Positions 1 through 7,831 of a DNA stretch of 9,719 nt are shown here, in pieces. The stretch is taken from NCBI GenBank assembly GCA_003448835.1, contig DLXM01000001.1:1-9719 (forward strand), read 5' to 3'. The stretch comes from Bacteroidota bacterium (GTDB lineage: Bacteria; Bacteroidota; Rhodothermia; Balneolales; HLUCCA01). The notes below the pieces were generated by a model that was given only the letters and a program-made list of their open reading frames with translations, ran no database searches and was not told where the DNA came from. The position numbers and the translations under genes are program-made. The first letter of the stretch is position 1; each line of letters begins with the position of its first letter.

Positions 1-169
1 GGATGTATATTTTTAAACCGTTATCCTTTATGATACGTTGTGCAGAAGTTGTGTCGTAAGGAGCTGGAACCGTACTGAAGTCGTCTTCAAAATAATAGGG
101 GTCTTCATCACATGACATTAATGTGATTGAAATAATTAGAACGGTAAAGAGAATCCAGGTTTGTTTCAT
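1..169 (-). CDS. N-terminal part of a predicted lipoprotein, runs off the left edge
   Basis: An open frame starts with ATG at 169 and stays open to base 1, giving 56 codons with no stop, so the C-terminus is outside the window. The start reads MKQTWILFTVLIISITLMSC: a lysine near the N-terminus, a hydrophobic stretch, then a lipobox (LMSC) with the modified Cys at residue 20. The acidic stretch after it (DEDPYYFEDD) is a pattern known to favour surface or outer-membrane sorting of Bacteroidota lipoproteins. The remaining visible part includes a TSAQ..I.KDNGLKIYI stretch. This resembles the linker just before the FKBP-type peptidyl-prolyl isomerase domain in some lipoproteins of this group, but no domain is visible here, so that is only a guess. 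It starts 37 bases after the stop of the upstream DUF255 gene on the same strand and may be co-transcribed with it. Confidence 0.75.
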   Translation of the reverse strand, partial: MKQTWILFTVLIISITLMSCDEDPYYFEDDFSTVPAPYDTTSAQRIIKDNGLKIYI

Positions 170-206
170 ACTAAATTTTAATTGCATCCGGTTGCGTATA
201 ATTTCG

Positions 207-2228
207 TCAGATCATTGATCTGAATGTTTCGAGGTCTTGAATTGGTTTCTGGCATGTGAAATCTTTACAGATATATACCTGAGAGCCAACTTGTGGACTG
301 ATTTTACTTGAAAACGTATCAAATTCAGACTTTTCAAACGAATTTCCAGTTACCACTGTGGCGAATGGTAAATATCTTCCACTCAACACCTCCAAAAATT
401 TTTCATTTTCAGAACCCAAAATAACAATTTCTGAGCCATTATGTGACAATTTATCAGAAATTATTTGTAACAGATAACTAAACGATAAAGCATGCTCTGA
501 TAGTATACTTCCAAGCGATTCAATAGATCTGGTAGAAATCTCAGTTAACTCAATATCACCCGTGAGTTTTCCGACTTGAAAACATGCTTGTATTGCTGCT
601 GAATTTGCTGAGGGTGTGACATTATCAAACAGATCTTTCTTGCGGACAATCAAATCCTCCTGATCGGATCTGGTGTACGAGAAACTATGTGTTTCGGAAT
701 TATAAAAAAGCTGAATCATGGTTGTTGAAATCGATTTTGCAAGTTTCAACCAGGATTCATCACCTGTTACCTTAAATACCATACAAAATGCTTCGCTAAG
801 CAGGGCATAATCATCGCAAAAACCAGGAGTTGATTTTCCATCAACTGACGTGATTCGATAAACATCCGTACCATTTGTCGCATTATTTTTTAAATAGTCC
901 GCATTTTGGTGGATCATTTTCAATACATCGTCATCCAATGTAATAAACCAATACTTACATAAAAATTTGAGCATCAATGCGTTCCACGATGTAATTATTT
1001 TTTTATCAGTAACCGGTGGATTTCGTTTTGATCGTTCATCCAGTAATATTTCTTTCCAGGATGAGACTCTGGAAAGAAAGTCAGCATGATTAGCCTGTGT
1101 AAGAATTGAAAAGTCCAGGGTAGAATGTGTCCTGTTCAGGATTATATTTTCTTCCCAGTTTCCACCTTTGAATACATCATAATATGCCGAAAATTCCGGG
1201 AAATCGGCTTCTGGAAGCAATTGTTGTAGTTCGTCGAATTTCCAAACGTAAAATGCACCCTCAACACCATCAGAATCTGCATCAATTGAGGCGAAAAATG
1301 CCCCATTTGAATGTGTCATTTCCTTACGTATGAAATTTACCGTTTCAGCCAGGGTTTTCTCAAACAGGACATCACCACTGACCTGATATGCATCACACAA
1401 AACAGAAATGAGCAGTGCATTGTCATACAACATCTTTTCAAAATGCGGAACCAACCATCTTGAATCGGTACTGTATCGATGAAATCCACCCCCCAATTGG
1501 TCATAAATCCCACCTAAGCACATTTTTCGTAAGGTGAAAAGTGCCATCTCACGACTGTTTGGATCACCGACCAATTTATCATAGCGTAATAAAAATTCGA
1601 TATGCATTGATGCCGGAAATTTCGGCGCTGATGAAAATCCACCAAATTTTTCATCGTAATACTTTTGAGTGGTATTTACCGCATCTCGCAACGTGGTTAA
1701 TGAAATTTCGGATCTATCAATGTGTGCAATAACATCCTGCTTTAAAGCCTCATGCATATCATGTGCACGTTGTTTGATTTTCTCGGGATCGTCATTGAAA
1801 ATATTTGCCATGCGGACCAGGACATCAGCAAATCCGGGCCGTGAATGCGTAGTTTCCGGTGGAAAGTACGTCCCCCCATAAATCGGTATGAGGTCCGGGG
1901 TGAGCCAAACATTTAATGGCCATCCACCTTGACCGGTCATCATTTGCAAGGCTTCCATGTAAATTGCATCAATATCTGGACGCTCCTCACGATCCACTTT
2001 TATGCTGATGTAATGATTGTTCATTATGGATGCGATTTCTTCATTTTCAAAAGATTCATGCTCCATAACATGACACCAGTGGCATGATGAGTATCCCACA
2101 CTAAGCAAGATCATTTTATTCTCGGATTTTGCTTTTTGCACGGCTTCAGAACCCCATGGATACCAATTTACCGGATTATTGGCATGTTGTTGAAGATATA
2201 GGGATGTCTCTGATGCTAACTTATTCAA
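207..2228 (-). CDS. DUF255 / SPATA20 (YyaL)-type thioredoxin-domain protein
   Basis: A 673-residue cytoplasmic protein, close to the usual 670-700 of the family. It has two parts. Residues 1-165 are a thioredoxin-like DUF255 domain with the family opening ([15 protein letters not shown], 11-25), the CxxC motif SSCHWCHVM (Cys49, Cys52) and a cis-Pro candidate in GGWP (Pro104). The rest is an (alpha/alpha)6-barrel region like N-acylglucosamine 2-epimerases, with family blocks GGGFHRYS (246-253), [11 protein letters not shown] (261-271), [14 protein letters not shown] (316-329), ITSWNALML (412-420) and DDYALLSEA (472-480). A C-terminal pair, Cys654 and Cys659, matches the family ending. The start is TTG: a stop codon (TAA, 2243-2241) lies five codons upstream in frame and no ATG lies between, while the TTG start gives the expected family N-terminus. 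It is the fourth gene after rpiB, glyA and tatC, 50 bases after tatC. The biochemical function of this family is not established; a redox role is inferred from CxxC only. Confidence 0.93.
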   Translation of the reverse strand: MNKLASETSLYLQQHANNPVNWYPWGSEAVQKAKSENKMILLSVGYSSCHWCHVMEHESFENEEIASIMNNHYISIKVDREERPDIDAIYMEALQMMTGQGGWPLNVWLTPDLIPIYGGTYFPPETTHSRPGFADVLVRMANIFNDDPEKIKQRAHDMHEALKQDVIAHIDRSEISLTTLRDAVNTTQKYYDEKFGGFSSAPKFPASMHIEFLLRYDKLVGDPNSREMALFTLRKMCLGGIYDQLGGGFHRYSTDSRWLVPHFEKMLYDNALLISVLCDAYQVSGDVLFEKTLAETVNFIRKEMTHSNGAFFASIDADSDGVEGAFYVWKFDELQQLLPEADFPEFSAYYDVFKGGNWEENIILNRTHSTLDFSILTQANHADFLSRVSSWKEILLDERSKRNPPVTDKKIITSWNALMLKFLCKYWFITLDDDVLKMIHQNADYLKNNATNGTDVYRITSVDGKSTPGFCDDYALLSEAFCMVFKVTGDESWLKLAKSISTTMIQLFYNSETHSFSYTRSDQEDLIVRKKDLFDNVTPSANSAAIQACFQVGKLTGDIELTEISTRSIESLGSILSEHALSFSYLLQIISDKLSHNGSEIVILGSENEKFLEVLSGRYLPFATVVTGNSFEKSEFDTFSSKISPQVGSQVYICKDFTCQKPIQDLETFRSMI

Positions 2229-2278
2229 ATCAATTCGTCTTTAATGTCGAAGTTCTGCTTAGAATTCAAACAAGAAAA

Positions 2279-3142
2279 TCATTTTTTCTTATCCGGATTT
2301 CCTTCTTTACCCCAAATTTCTTTTTGGCGTTTTTTGTAGGTGATACTACTGATTACAATTCCAACTTGATATAATATCACTAAAGGAACAGCAACCATAA
2401 ACTGCGAAATCGGATCAGGTGGTGTTAAAATTGCAGCTGCAACAAAACAAACAACTATAGCAACCCGGCGATATTTTATCATGAAATCGGGGGTAATCAA
2501 ACCGATTTTGGTCAGGCTATATGCAACAAAAGGTAACTGGAAAATAATACCGCATGTTAAAGTCCATAAAGTAAGATTTGAAAAGTAAGAATTGATATCA
2601 AAATCATTTCTTACGGTTTCGGCTATCTGAAACTGAGCAAAAAATTGAAGGGCAAATGGCGTTAAAATCAGATAACCGAATAGTAAACCCACAATAAACA
2701 TTCCGGTAATTGCGGTAACGACCAGAGTCGAACTTTTCTTTTCACCTTGTTCAAGTGCCGGTTCGATGAATGACCATAACTGAAAAAAGAAAATTGGAGA
2801 TCCCATGATGAGTCCTACAACAAATAGCGTGCCCATATAACTAAAGAACTGTCCGGGCAATGTTCTGTTTTGCAGGACTAAATCTACGGCATCGACTCCA
2901 AACCACCGATATATGAAAAAATCAGCTTTTGCAGGACCCAACAAGACCTCAGCAATAAAAAAGTCGCTAAATATGAACGCAATTACTACACCAACTCCCA
3001 CACCGGATAACCCTTTCAGGATTCTCCAGCGAAGCTCCTCAAGATGATCCAAAAATGACATCTCCACAAGTAATTTAGGGGATTCGGCTTTCGGCGGCGG
3101 CCCATCCATTATTTGTCTAGGAGTACTGGTAGTATCACTCAT
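2279..3142 (-). CDS. tatC: Sec-independent (twin-arginine) protein translocase subunit TatC
   Basis: TatC, the multispanning inner-membrane core of the twin-arginine translocase, which recognises RR signal peptides and exports folded proteins. The 287 residues show six hydrophobic segments at roughly 43-63, 100-122, 140-163, 190-210, 226-239 and 246-267. Family signatures are present: MSFLDHLEELRWR (28-40; Glu36 and Arg38 match the E. coli Glu15/Arg17 signal-binding site), QLWSFIEPAL..GEKK (121-136, Glu134 matching Glu103) and LTPPDPISQ (239-247). The position of E. coli Glu170 (FExP) is Gln202 here (FQLP). About 27 mostly polar, Pro-rich residues precede the conserved start. The ATG at 3142 lies 22 bases after the glyA stop, with a purine run (AAGAGA) upstream as a possible weak ribosome site. 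No tatA/tatB is in the window, which is common in Bacteroidota. Identity is firm; the effect of Gln202 is unknown. Confidence 0.97.
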   Translation of the reverse strand: MSDTTSTPRQIMDGPPPKAESPKLLVEMSFLDHLEELRWRILKGLSGVGVGVVIAFIFSDFFIAEVLLGPAKADFFIYRWFGVDAVDLVLQNRTLPGQFFSYMGTLFVVGLIMGSPIFFFQLWSFIEPALEQGEKKSSTLVVTAITGMFIVGLLFGYLILTPFALQFFAQFQIAETVRNDFDINSYFSNLTLWTLTCGIIFQLPFVAYSLTKIGLITPDFMIKYRRVAIVVCFVAAAILTPPDPISQFMVAVPLVILYQVGIVISSITYKKRQKEIWGKEGNPDKKK

Positions 3143-3164
3143 ACTTGATTTGTCTCTTGAGTTT

Positions 3165-4463
3165 TCAGGCGGTTACAAAATCATACAATGGAAATCGCTC
3201 ACATATTGAATGAACTTCTTTTGCAACCTTCGATGCGGTGTCTGAACTTTCCGGATTCGAAATTACCTGATTCATCAAGTCTGCAATGTTTCTGAAATCT
3301 GCTTCTTTGAGTCCTCTTGTTGTCATAGCCGGTGCACCAACCCGGATACCAGATGTCACAAATGGACTTTCAGTATCGAATGGTACCATGTTTTTGTTAA
3401 CAGTAATTTCAGCTCGGCTCAATGACTCTTCTGCTTGTTTTCCGGTAACTTTTTTGTTTCTCAAATCAATTAAGATCAAGTGATTATCGGTACCACCACT
3501 AATCAAATTATAGCCAAGTTCCATGAATCGCTCCCCCATAGCTTTGGCATTTTTGATTACTTGCTGCTGATAAGTTTTGAATTCCGGTTGTAGAGCTTCT
3601 GCAAATGAAACGGCTTTTGCTGCAATAATATGCTCTAATGGCCCACCTTGAGTACCCGGGAAAACACCAGAATCCAATAATTCAGACCATTTTTTTACCC
3701 GCCCTGATTTTGGAGCGACAAACCCGAGGGTGTTATCTGAATCGTTACCAACTAAAATCATACCACCACGTGGACCACGTAGCGTTTTGTGTGTGGTTGT
3801 AGTCACTACATGACAATGAGGAAGCGGATCATTGAGCAAACCTGCTGCTATCAATCCTGCAGTATGTGCCATATCCATCCATAACAATGCACCTACTTCG
3901 TCTGCAATTTCCCGGAAGGTTTTGTAATCAAAATCTCTAGTGTATGCTGAAGCTCCGATTGAAATCATTTTGGGACGAATTTTTTTCGCAGCTTCTCTAA
4001 TTTTATTCATATCCAGACGGCCGGTGGACTCCTCGACACCATAAAATTTCGCGTCGTAATTTAATCCGGAAAAATTAACCGGTGATCCATGAGTCAGATG
4101 TCCACCGTGGCTCAAATCCAACCCAAGTAATGTTTCACCGGGTTTCATAAAGGCAAGATATACCGCTGCATTTGCAGTTGCACCTGAGTGAGGTTGAACA
4201 TTCACCCAATCGGCACCAAATAATTTTTTTGCCCGATCCCGTGCTAAATCTTCAATTTGATCAACAAACTCACATCCACCATAATACCGTTTTCCCGGAA
4301 GTCCCTCAGCATATTTGTTAGTCAGGGTTGATCCTGCTGCTTCCATCACAGCTCTGGAGGTGAAATTTTCGGATGCAATTAACTCCAGCCCGAAATTTTG
4401 TCGGTAGGTTTCTTTTTCAATAAGTGCAAAAAGCTCAGGATCTTGTTTTTTTAACAGGCTCAT
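3165..4463 (-). CDS. glyA: Serine hydroxymethyltransferase
   Basis: PLP-dependent enzyme interconverting L-serine plus tetrahydrofolate with glycine plus 5,10-methylene-tetrahydrofolate, the main source of one-carbon units; cytosolic. At 432 residues it is full length (E. coli 417). Visible fold-type I motifs: IASENFTS (29-36), [16 protein letters not shown] (48-63), [16 protein letters not shown] (118-133, with the ring-stacking His125), [12 protein letters not shown] (197-208, Asp197 contacting the PLP pyridine nitrogen), [14 protein letters not shown] (221-234) with the Schiff-base Lys226, VFPGTQGGP (267-275), and [14 protein letters not shown] (371-384) with substrate carboxylate-binding Arg374. 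An extra segment at about 238-262, between GGMILVG and the VFPG motif, accounts for most of the length over E. coli; similar insertions are common in Bacteroidota enzymes. It lies 20 bases after rpiB and 22 before tatC. There is no clear Shine-Dalgarno sequence before the ATG. Confidence 0.98.
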   Translation of the reverse strand: MSLLKKQDPELFALIEKETYRQNFGLELIASENFTSRAVMEAAGSTLTNKYAEGLPGKRYYGGCEFVDQIEDLARDRAKKLFGADWVNVQPHSGATANAAVYLAFMKPGETLLGLDLSHGGHLTHGSPVNFSGLNYDAKFYGVEESTGRLDMNKIREAAKKIRPKMISIGASAYTRDFDYKTFREIADEVGALLWMDMAHTAGLIAAGLLNDPLPHCHVVTTTTHKTLRGPRGGMILVGNDSDNTLGFVAPKSGRVKKWSELLDSGVFPGTQGGPLEHIIAAKAVSFAEALQPEFKTYQQQVIKNAKAMGERFMELGYNLISGGTDNHLILIDLRNKKVTGKQAEESLSRAEITVNKNMVPFDTESPFVTSGIRVGAPAMTTRGLKEADFRNIADLMNQVISNPESSDTASKVAKEVHSICERFPLYDFVTA

Positions 4464-4483
4464 CAGGCTATATGTTTTGGATG

Positions 4484-4933
4484 TTATTCTTGATCGGTTT
4501 TTGTGACTTTACTGATTTTGTCAACACGATTTTGATGTCGACCACCTTCAAAATGTGCTTTTAACCAGGATTCAATAATCAATTTGAGCTCGTCTGGCGA
4601 CAAATATCTCCCGGGTAGGCATAATACATTGGCATTATTATGTTGTACCGAAAGAGATGCTAATTCCGGATTCCAAACTAAAGCAGCTCTTACATCAGAA
4701 TACTTGTTGGCAGTCATGCACATGCCTTGACCACTTCCGCAAATTAAGATCCCTTTTTCGTATTCTCCGGAAGAAACAGCCTTCGCAACCAAAACGGCAT
4801 AATCAGGATAGTCAACCGAATCTTCAGAATGTGTACCGAAGTCAATGGTGAGGTAACCCAGAGACTCCAGGATTTTTTTTACTTCAATTTTTGCTTGAAA
4901 TCCTGCATGGTCACTTGCTATTGGGATAATCAT
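4484..4933 (-). CDS. rpiB: Ribose 5-phosphate isomerase B
   Basis: RpiB/LacAB-family sugar-phosphate isomerase, interconverting ribose 5-phosphate and ribulose 5-phosphate in the non-oxidative pentose phosphate pathway. The 149 residues match the length of E. coli RpiB. Motifs: ASDHAGF (6-12, Asp8 and His9), DYPDYA (41-46), [14 protein letters not shown] (64-77) with the catalytic-base Cys65 and the GSGxG phosphate/anion loop, [14 protein letters not shown] (96-109) with ring-opening His98, and GGRHQNRV (130-137) with phosphate-binding Arg132 and Arg136. It is the first gene of the closely spaced rpiB-glyA-tatC-DUF255 run and begins 82 bases after the DUF4159 stop, so it either has its own promoter in that gap or is read through from DUF4159. 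Other LacAB-family isomerases (allose 6-phosphate, galactose 6-phosphate) are possible in principle, but the glyA context and the motif set favour RpiB. Confidence 0.96.
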   Translation of the reverse strand: MIIPIASDHAGFQAKIEVKKILESLGYLTIDFGTHSEDSVDYPDYAVLVAKAVSSGEYEKGILICGSGQGMCMTANKYSDVRAALVWNPELASLSVQHNNANVLCLPGRYLSPDELKLIIESWLKAHFEGGRHQNRVDKISKVTKTDQE

Positions 4934-5015
4934 TTTAGTCGAAATTTGGTGGTGAAAATGTGCTCAAATATCCAGATAATTCCGTTCAAAATAAACTACA
5001 TACTTTATATTGAAT

Positions 5016-5738
5016 TCAGTTTAACATCCGATGTGTTGTCAATGCATAATGTAAGATATTCGTACCCATTTGTAGGGACAATTCCCGGAGACTTTCAGAA
5101 ACCCCGTGAACATCAGCATTCGTCCAGCCATCAGAAATGTTAGATTCATACCCGTAAAAAACAACCATCCTGCCATTTCTAAAGATTGCAAATCCCTGGG
5201 GAGGCTTGTTGTCGTGTTCATGTATTTTGGGTAAACCCTGGTCGAAGGAGTACACCTGATGAAAAATGGGGTGTGTAAAAGGAAGATCGATTAACTCATC
5301 ATTCGGGAAAATCTGTTTTAATATTGGTCTGATAAATGCATCAAGACCATAATCGTCATCTATAAAAAGAAATCCACCCCGATCGAGGTATTCTCTTATG
5401 TTGTTAGCTTCAGCAGAATTAACTGTTATGTTCCCATGTCCGGTCAAAAATAAAAATGGATATTTAAAAATATCACGACTTCCAATTGATACGTCTTCAA
5501 TCGTTGGATTTATAGAAACCGGCAAATTCGAATTCACATATCGAATCAGGTTGGGTAACGCCGATGGATCGTTATACCAATCACCTCCACCTCGATATTG
5601 GACCCTGGCCAGTTGAAAATCTGAGTTTTCAGTGGCATTGGTGGATTGTGCAGCTAGCTGTTGCAATCCAGCTGGCATCAACAATAAGAGAATGGTCGAA
5701 AATATTACCCAAAATATCGGAGTATTCTTTAACTTCAT
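5016..5738 (-). CDS. Exported DUF4159 domain protein
   Basis: A 240-residue protein that is almost entirely a DUF4159 domain. Residues 1-31 form a Sec signal peptide (Lys2 and Lys4, a hydrophobic core, cleavage probably after LAAQ or just before it). There is no lipobox Cys, so a soluble periplasmic form is expected. Family motifs: FQLARVQYRGGGDWYNDPS (41-59), PFLFLTGHGNI (94-104), YLDRGGFLFIDDDYG (117-131), ELIDLPFTHPIF (148-159), NGRMVVFYGY (188-197) and the ending MGTNILHYALT (224-234). The domain is thought to adopt a glutamine-amidotransferase-like fold but has no assigned activity. In Bacteroidota it often occurs in BatA/MoxR-associated membrane proteins; here it stands alone. The ATG at 5738 is 33 bases from the divergent GH13 start. 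The downstream neighbour is rpiB on the same strand. The family assignment is firm and the function is unknown. Confidence 0.9.
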   Translation of the reverse strand: MKLKNTPIFWVIFSTILLLLMPAGLQQLAAQSTNATENSDFQLARVQYRGGGDWYNDPSALPNLIRYVNSNLPVSINPTIEDVSIGSRDIFKYPFLFLTGHGNITVNSAEANNIREYLDRGGFLFIDDDYGLDAFIRPILKQIFPNDELIDLPFTHPIFHQVYSFDQGLPKIHEHDNKPPQGFAIFRNGRMVVFYGYESNISDGWTNADVHGVSESLRELSLQMGTNILHYALTTHRMLN

Positions 5739-5771
5739 GTACCGAAAATACTCATTTTTATATCATATATC
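5739..5771. promoter_or_regulatory. Very short divergent intergenic region
   Basis: These 33 AT-rich bases separate the start codons of the divergent DUF4159 and GH13 genes. They are too short for two separate promoters plus leaders, so promoter elements must overlap each other or sit in the opposite gene's signal-peptide codons. On the minus strand, 5750-5743 reads TATTTTCG, one mismatch from the Bacteroidota -7 element TAnnTTTG. It is so close to the DUF4159 ATG that the transcript would be nearly leaderless, and no well-spaced -33 TTTG is present, so this is weak. I see no clear plus-strand match and no Shine-Dalgarno sequence on either side. Confidence 0.3.
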
Positions 5772-7655
5772 ATGCAAAGTCGTATAATCATCTTGTTAGG
5801 AGTCATTTTTCTTTTTGGGACAAATATTTCTGCACAATCAATTAACATTGATCGAATTGAACCACTTAATTGGTGGGTTGGATTTGAGAATCCCAATTTA
5901 CAGATACTGATTTATGGTGAAAACATCTCAGATTCACGGGTTAAAGTCGATTATCCCGGAGTAAAATTAGCTTCTGTGCAAATGACAGAAAATCCAAACT
6001 ATCTTTTTCTGGACTTGGTTTTTGGTAATGATGTCAAACCAGGGAAAATGAAACTTACATTTACAAATGGTACTGATCGTCAGGTAGTTGATTACGAACT
6101 AAAGTCCCGAGATACATCCGGAACCCGAGCTCAGGGATTCGATGCAACGGATGTGATTTATTTGATTATGCCCGATCGATTTGCAAATGGAGATCCAACG
6201 AACGATGAGATCGAAGGAATGTATGAGATTTCAGATAGAAATCAGCCTTATGGCAGACATGGAGGCGATTTAAAGGGTATCAGAAATAATCTGGATTATA
6301 TTCAGGATTTGGGGATGACAGCGATTTGGTTAAATCCGGTTTTTGAAAATGATATGCCTGGAAATTATGAGGTTGGCGCAGGATTCTATCATGGGTATGC
6401 TGCAACAGATATGTACAAAGTGGATCGCAGATTTGGTTCAAATGAAGAATTTCGTGAATTAGTTGAAGAGACCCAGCGTCGAGGAATGAAGGTAATCATG
6501 GATATGATCCATAATCACGTAGGTACCGAACATTGGCTTATAAAAGATTTACCGTCGTCTGATTGGGTACATGATCAGTCGGTTCATGGAAATACGAATT
6601 ACCGTACCAGCACTATCATGGATCCGTATGCCAGTGATTTTGATAAAAATTCAACGATAAAAGGGTGGTTTGTGGATGAAATGCCTGATTTAGATCAAAG
6701 GAATGAGTTTTTAGCGACATATTTGATTCAAAATACGCTATGGTGGATAGAATATTCTGGCATCGATGGAATTCGAATGGACACTCATCCATATCCATAC
6801 AAAGAATACATGGCCAGATGGACCAAAGAAGTATTAGCCGAATTCCCTGATTTCAATATTGTTGGTGAAGCGTGGATGCCAAATGTTGCGACTACTGCTT
6901 ATTGGCAATATGATTTTCCGGATAAGAACGGATACAATTCATTTTTAAAAAGCGTCACTGATTTTCCTGTTTATTATGCTGTAAATCAGGCTTTTAATGA
7001 AGAAAACGGGTGGGATACTGGTATCGCCAAACTATATTATACATTAAGTCAGGACTTTTTATACACCGATCCGCTTTTAAATGTGATTTTTGTTGATAAT
7101 CATGATCTGAATCGATTCTTTTCAACGGTGGGTGAGGATGTTAACAAGTTAAAAATGGGACTTACGTTCATTTTGACTACTCGTGGTATTCCACAAATTT
7201 ATTACGGAACTGAGATTTTGATGGCCGGGGAGGGTAGGGACCCAAATAAAAGAAAAGATTTTCCCGGTGGCTGGCAGGAAGACCCGATCAATGCTTTTAC
7301 TGAATCCGGACGAAATAAATTGGGAGAAAGTGTTGATTTACCAGTTAATGATGCGCATAAGTTTGTTAGAAATCTTGTACGTTGGAGAAATCAAACACCA
7401 GCAGCTCAAATTGGGAAACTAACTCATTTTGTTCCACATAATAATGTGTATGTCTATTTCAGACATCTGGATGGGCAAACTGTCATGGTTGCTATTAACT
7501 CCGGTGATCAGGATATGAAATTGTCGATGGATCGTTACAAGGAATTGACATCCGGATATAACGGAGCTTTCGAGGTTTTGTCTGGTCAGACGTTTTCAGA
7601 TTTAGAAAATGTCTCGGTTCCGGCTATGGGATCGATCGTACTTGAACTAAAATAA
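5772..7655 (+). CDS. Secreted GH13 neopullulanase/cyclomaltodextrinase (SusA-like)
   Basis: A 627-residue alpha-amylase-family hydrolase expected to cut alpha-1,4 bonds of maltooligosaccharides, cyclodextrins or pullulan in the periplasm. Residues 1-22 are a signal peptide (cleavage near SAQ) without a lipobox. Residues 25-115 match the cyclomaltodextrinase N-terminal domain (NWWVGFENPNLQILIYG, 33-49). The GH13 barrel spans about 126-540 with all regions visible: DMIHNH (244-249), GIDGIRMD (330-337) with nucleophile Asp337, GEAW (365-368) with acid/base Glu366, and FVDNHD (440-445) with transition-state Asp445. Residues 545-627 match the family's C-terminal beta domain (HFVPHNNVYVYFRH to the end). 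The closest characterised architecture known to me is Bacteroides SusA and Flavobacterium cyclomaltodextrinase. No SusC/D/R homologue flanks it, so it appears to be a solitary gene closed by the terminator at 7695-7730. The exact substrate cannot be read from sequence. Confidence 0.95.
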   Translation: MQSRIIILLGVIFLFGTNISAQSINIDRIEPLNWWVGFENPNLQILIYGENISDSRVKVDYPGVKLASVQMTENPNYLFLDLVFGNDVKPGKMKLTFTNGTDRQVVDYELKSRDTSGTRAQGFDATDVIYLIMPDRFANGDPTNDEIEGMYEISDRNQPYGRHGGDLKGIRNNLDYIQDLGMTAIWLNPVFENDMPGNYEVGAGFYHGYAATDMYKVDRRFGSNEEFRELVEETQRRGMKVIMDMIHNHVGTEHWLIKDLPSSDWVHDQSVHGNTNYRTSTIMDPYASDFDKNSTIKGWFVDEMPDLDQRNEFLATYLIQNTLWWIEYSGIDGIRMDTHPYPYKEYMARWTKEVLAEFPDFNIVGEAWMPNVATTAYWQYDFPDKNGYNSFLKSVTDFPVYYAVNQAFNEENGWDTGIAKLYYTLSQDFLYTDPLLNVIFVDNHDLNRFFSTVGEDVNKLKMGLTFILTTRGIPQIYYGTEILMAGEGRDPNKRKDFPGGWQEDPINAFTESGRNKLGESVDLPVNDAHKFVRNLVRWRNQTPAAQIGKLTHFVPHNNVYVYFRHLDGQTVMVAINSGDQDMKLSMDRYKELTSGYNGAFEVLSGQTFSDLENVSVPAMGSIVLELK

Positions 7656-7694
7656 AGCTTCGCCATTCTGACTTATTCACTTATTCAAAACAAT

Positions 7695-7730
7695 AAAAAT
7701 CCCCGTATTTCATTTAATACAGGGATTTTT
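7695..7730. terminator. Bidirectional intrinsic terminator between convergent genes
   Basis: A 15-bp stem (7695-7709 against 7716-7730) with one C-A mismatch closes a 6-base loop (TCATTT). The right arm runs into a T tract (7726-7734), giving a U-run for plus-strand transcripts of the GH13 gene. The left arm begins with five As, giving a U-run for minus-strand transcripts coming from the TonB receptor/DUF4249 pair. It lies 40 bases after the GH13 stop. The rest of the 176-base convergent gap shows no gene. Confidence 0.85.
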
Positions 7731-7831
7731 TTTTATTTATACCATTGATGTCCACACAAGCCTCGACTACGAACAATCTCAATATTCAAAGAGTACGTAT
7801 TCGACAGATGATGCATTAAAGAAATGATCTG

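Noticed and set aside
2250..2265. Small hairpin (AGTTCT/AGAATT) in the tatC-DUF255 gap
   Set aside because: A six-pair stem including a G-T wobble and no T tract; not distinguishable from chance.
2129..2374. Plus-strand open frame over the DUF255/tatC junction
   Set aside because: It is antisense to two well-supported genes. The hydrophobic look of its C-terminal half comes from the complement of the Lys-rich TatC tail.
4965..4972. Possible -7 promoter element upstream of rpiB (GATATTTG on the minus strand, one mismatch to TAnnTTTG)
   Set aside because: The only TTTG upstream is about 14 bases away, shorter than the expected spacing, and such matches are frequent in AT-rich DNA; too weak to list.
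4829..5143. Plus-strand open frame of about 100 codons over the rpiB/DUF4159 junction
   Set aside because: It overlaps the N-terminus of rpiB and the C-terminus of DUF4159 on the opposite strand, and its translation shows no domain or signal; it is a shadow of the real genes.
5564..5845. Plus-strand open frame of about 90 codons across the divergent gap
   Set aside because: It is antisense to the DUF4159 N-terminus and out of frame with the GH13 start, and its composition is not protein-like.
7804..7830. Imperfect inverted repeat CAGAT...ATCTG before the DUF4249 stop
   Set aside because: Only about five outer pairs with a long loop and no T-run; the hairpin at 7695-7730 is the much better terminator.
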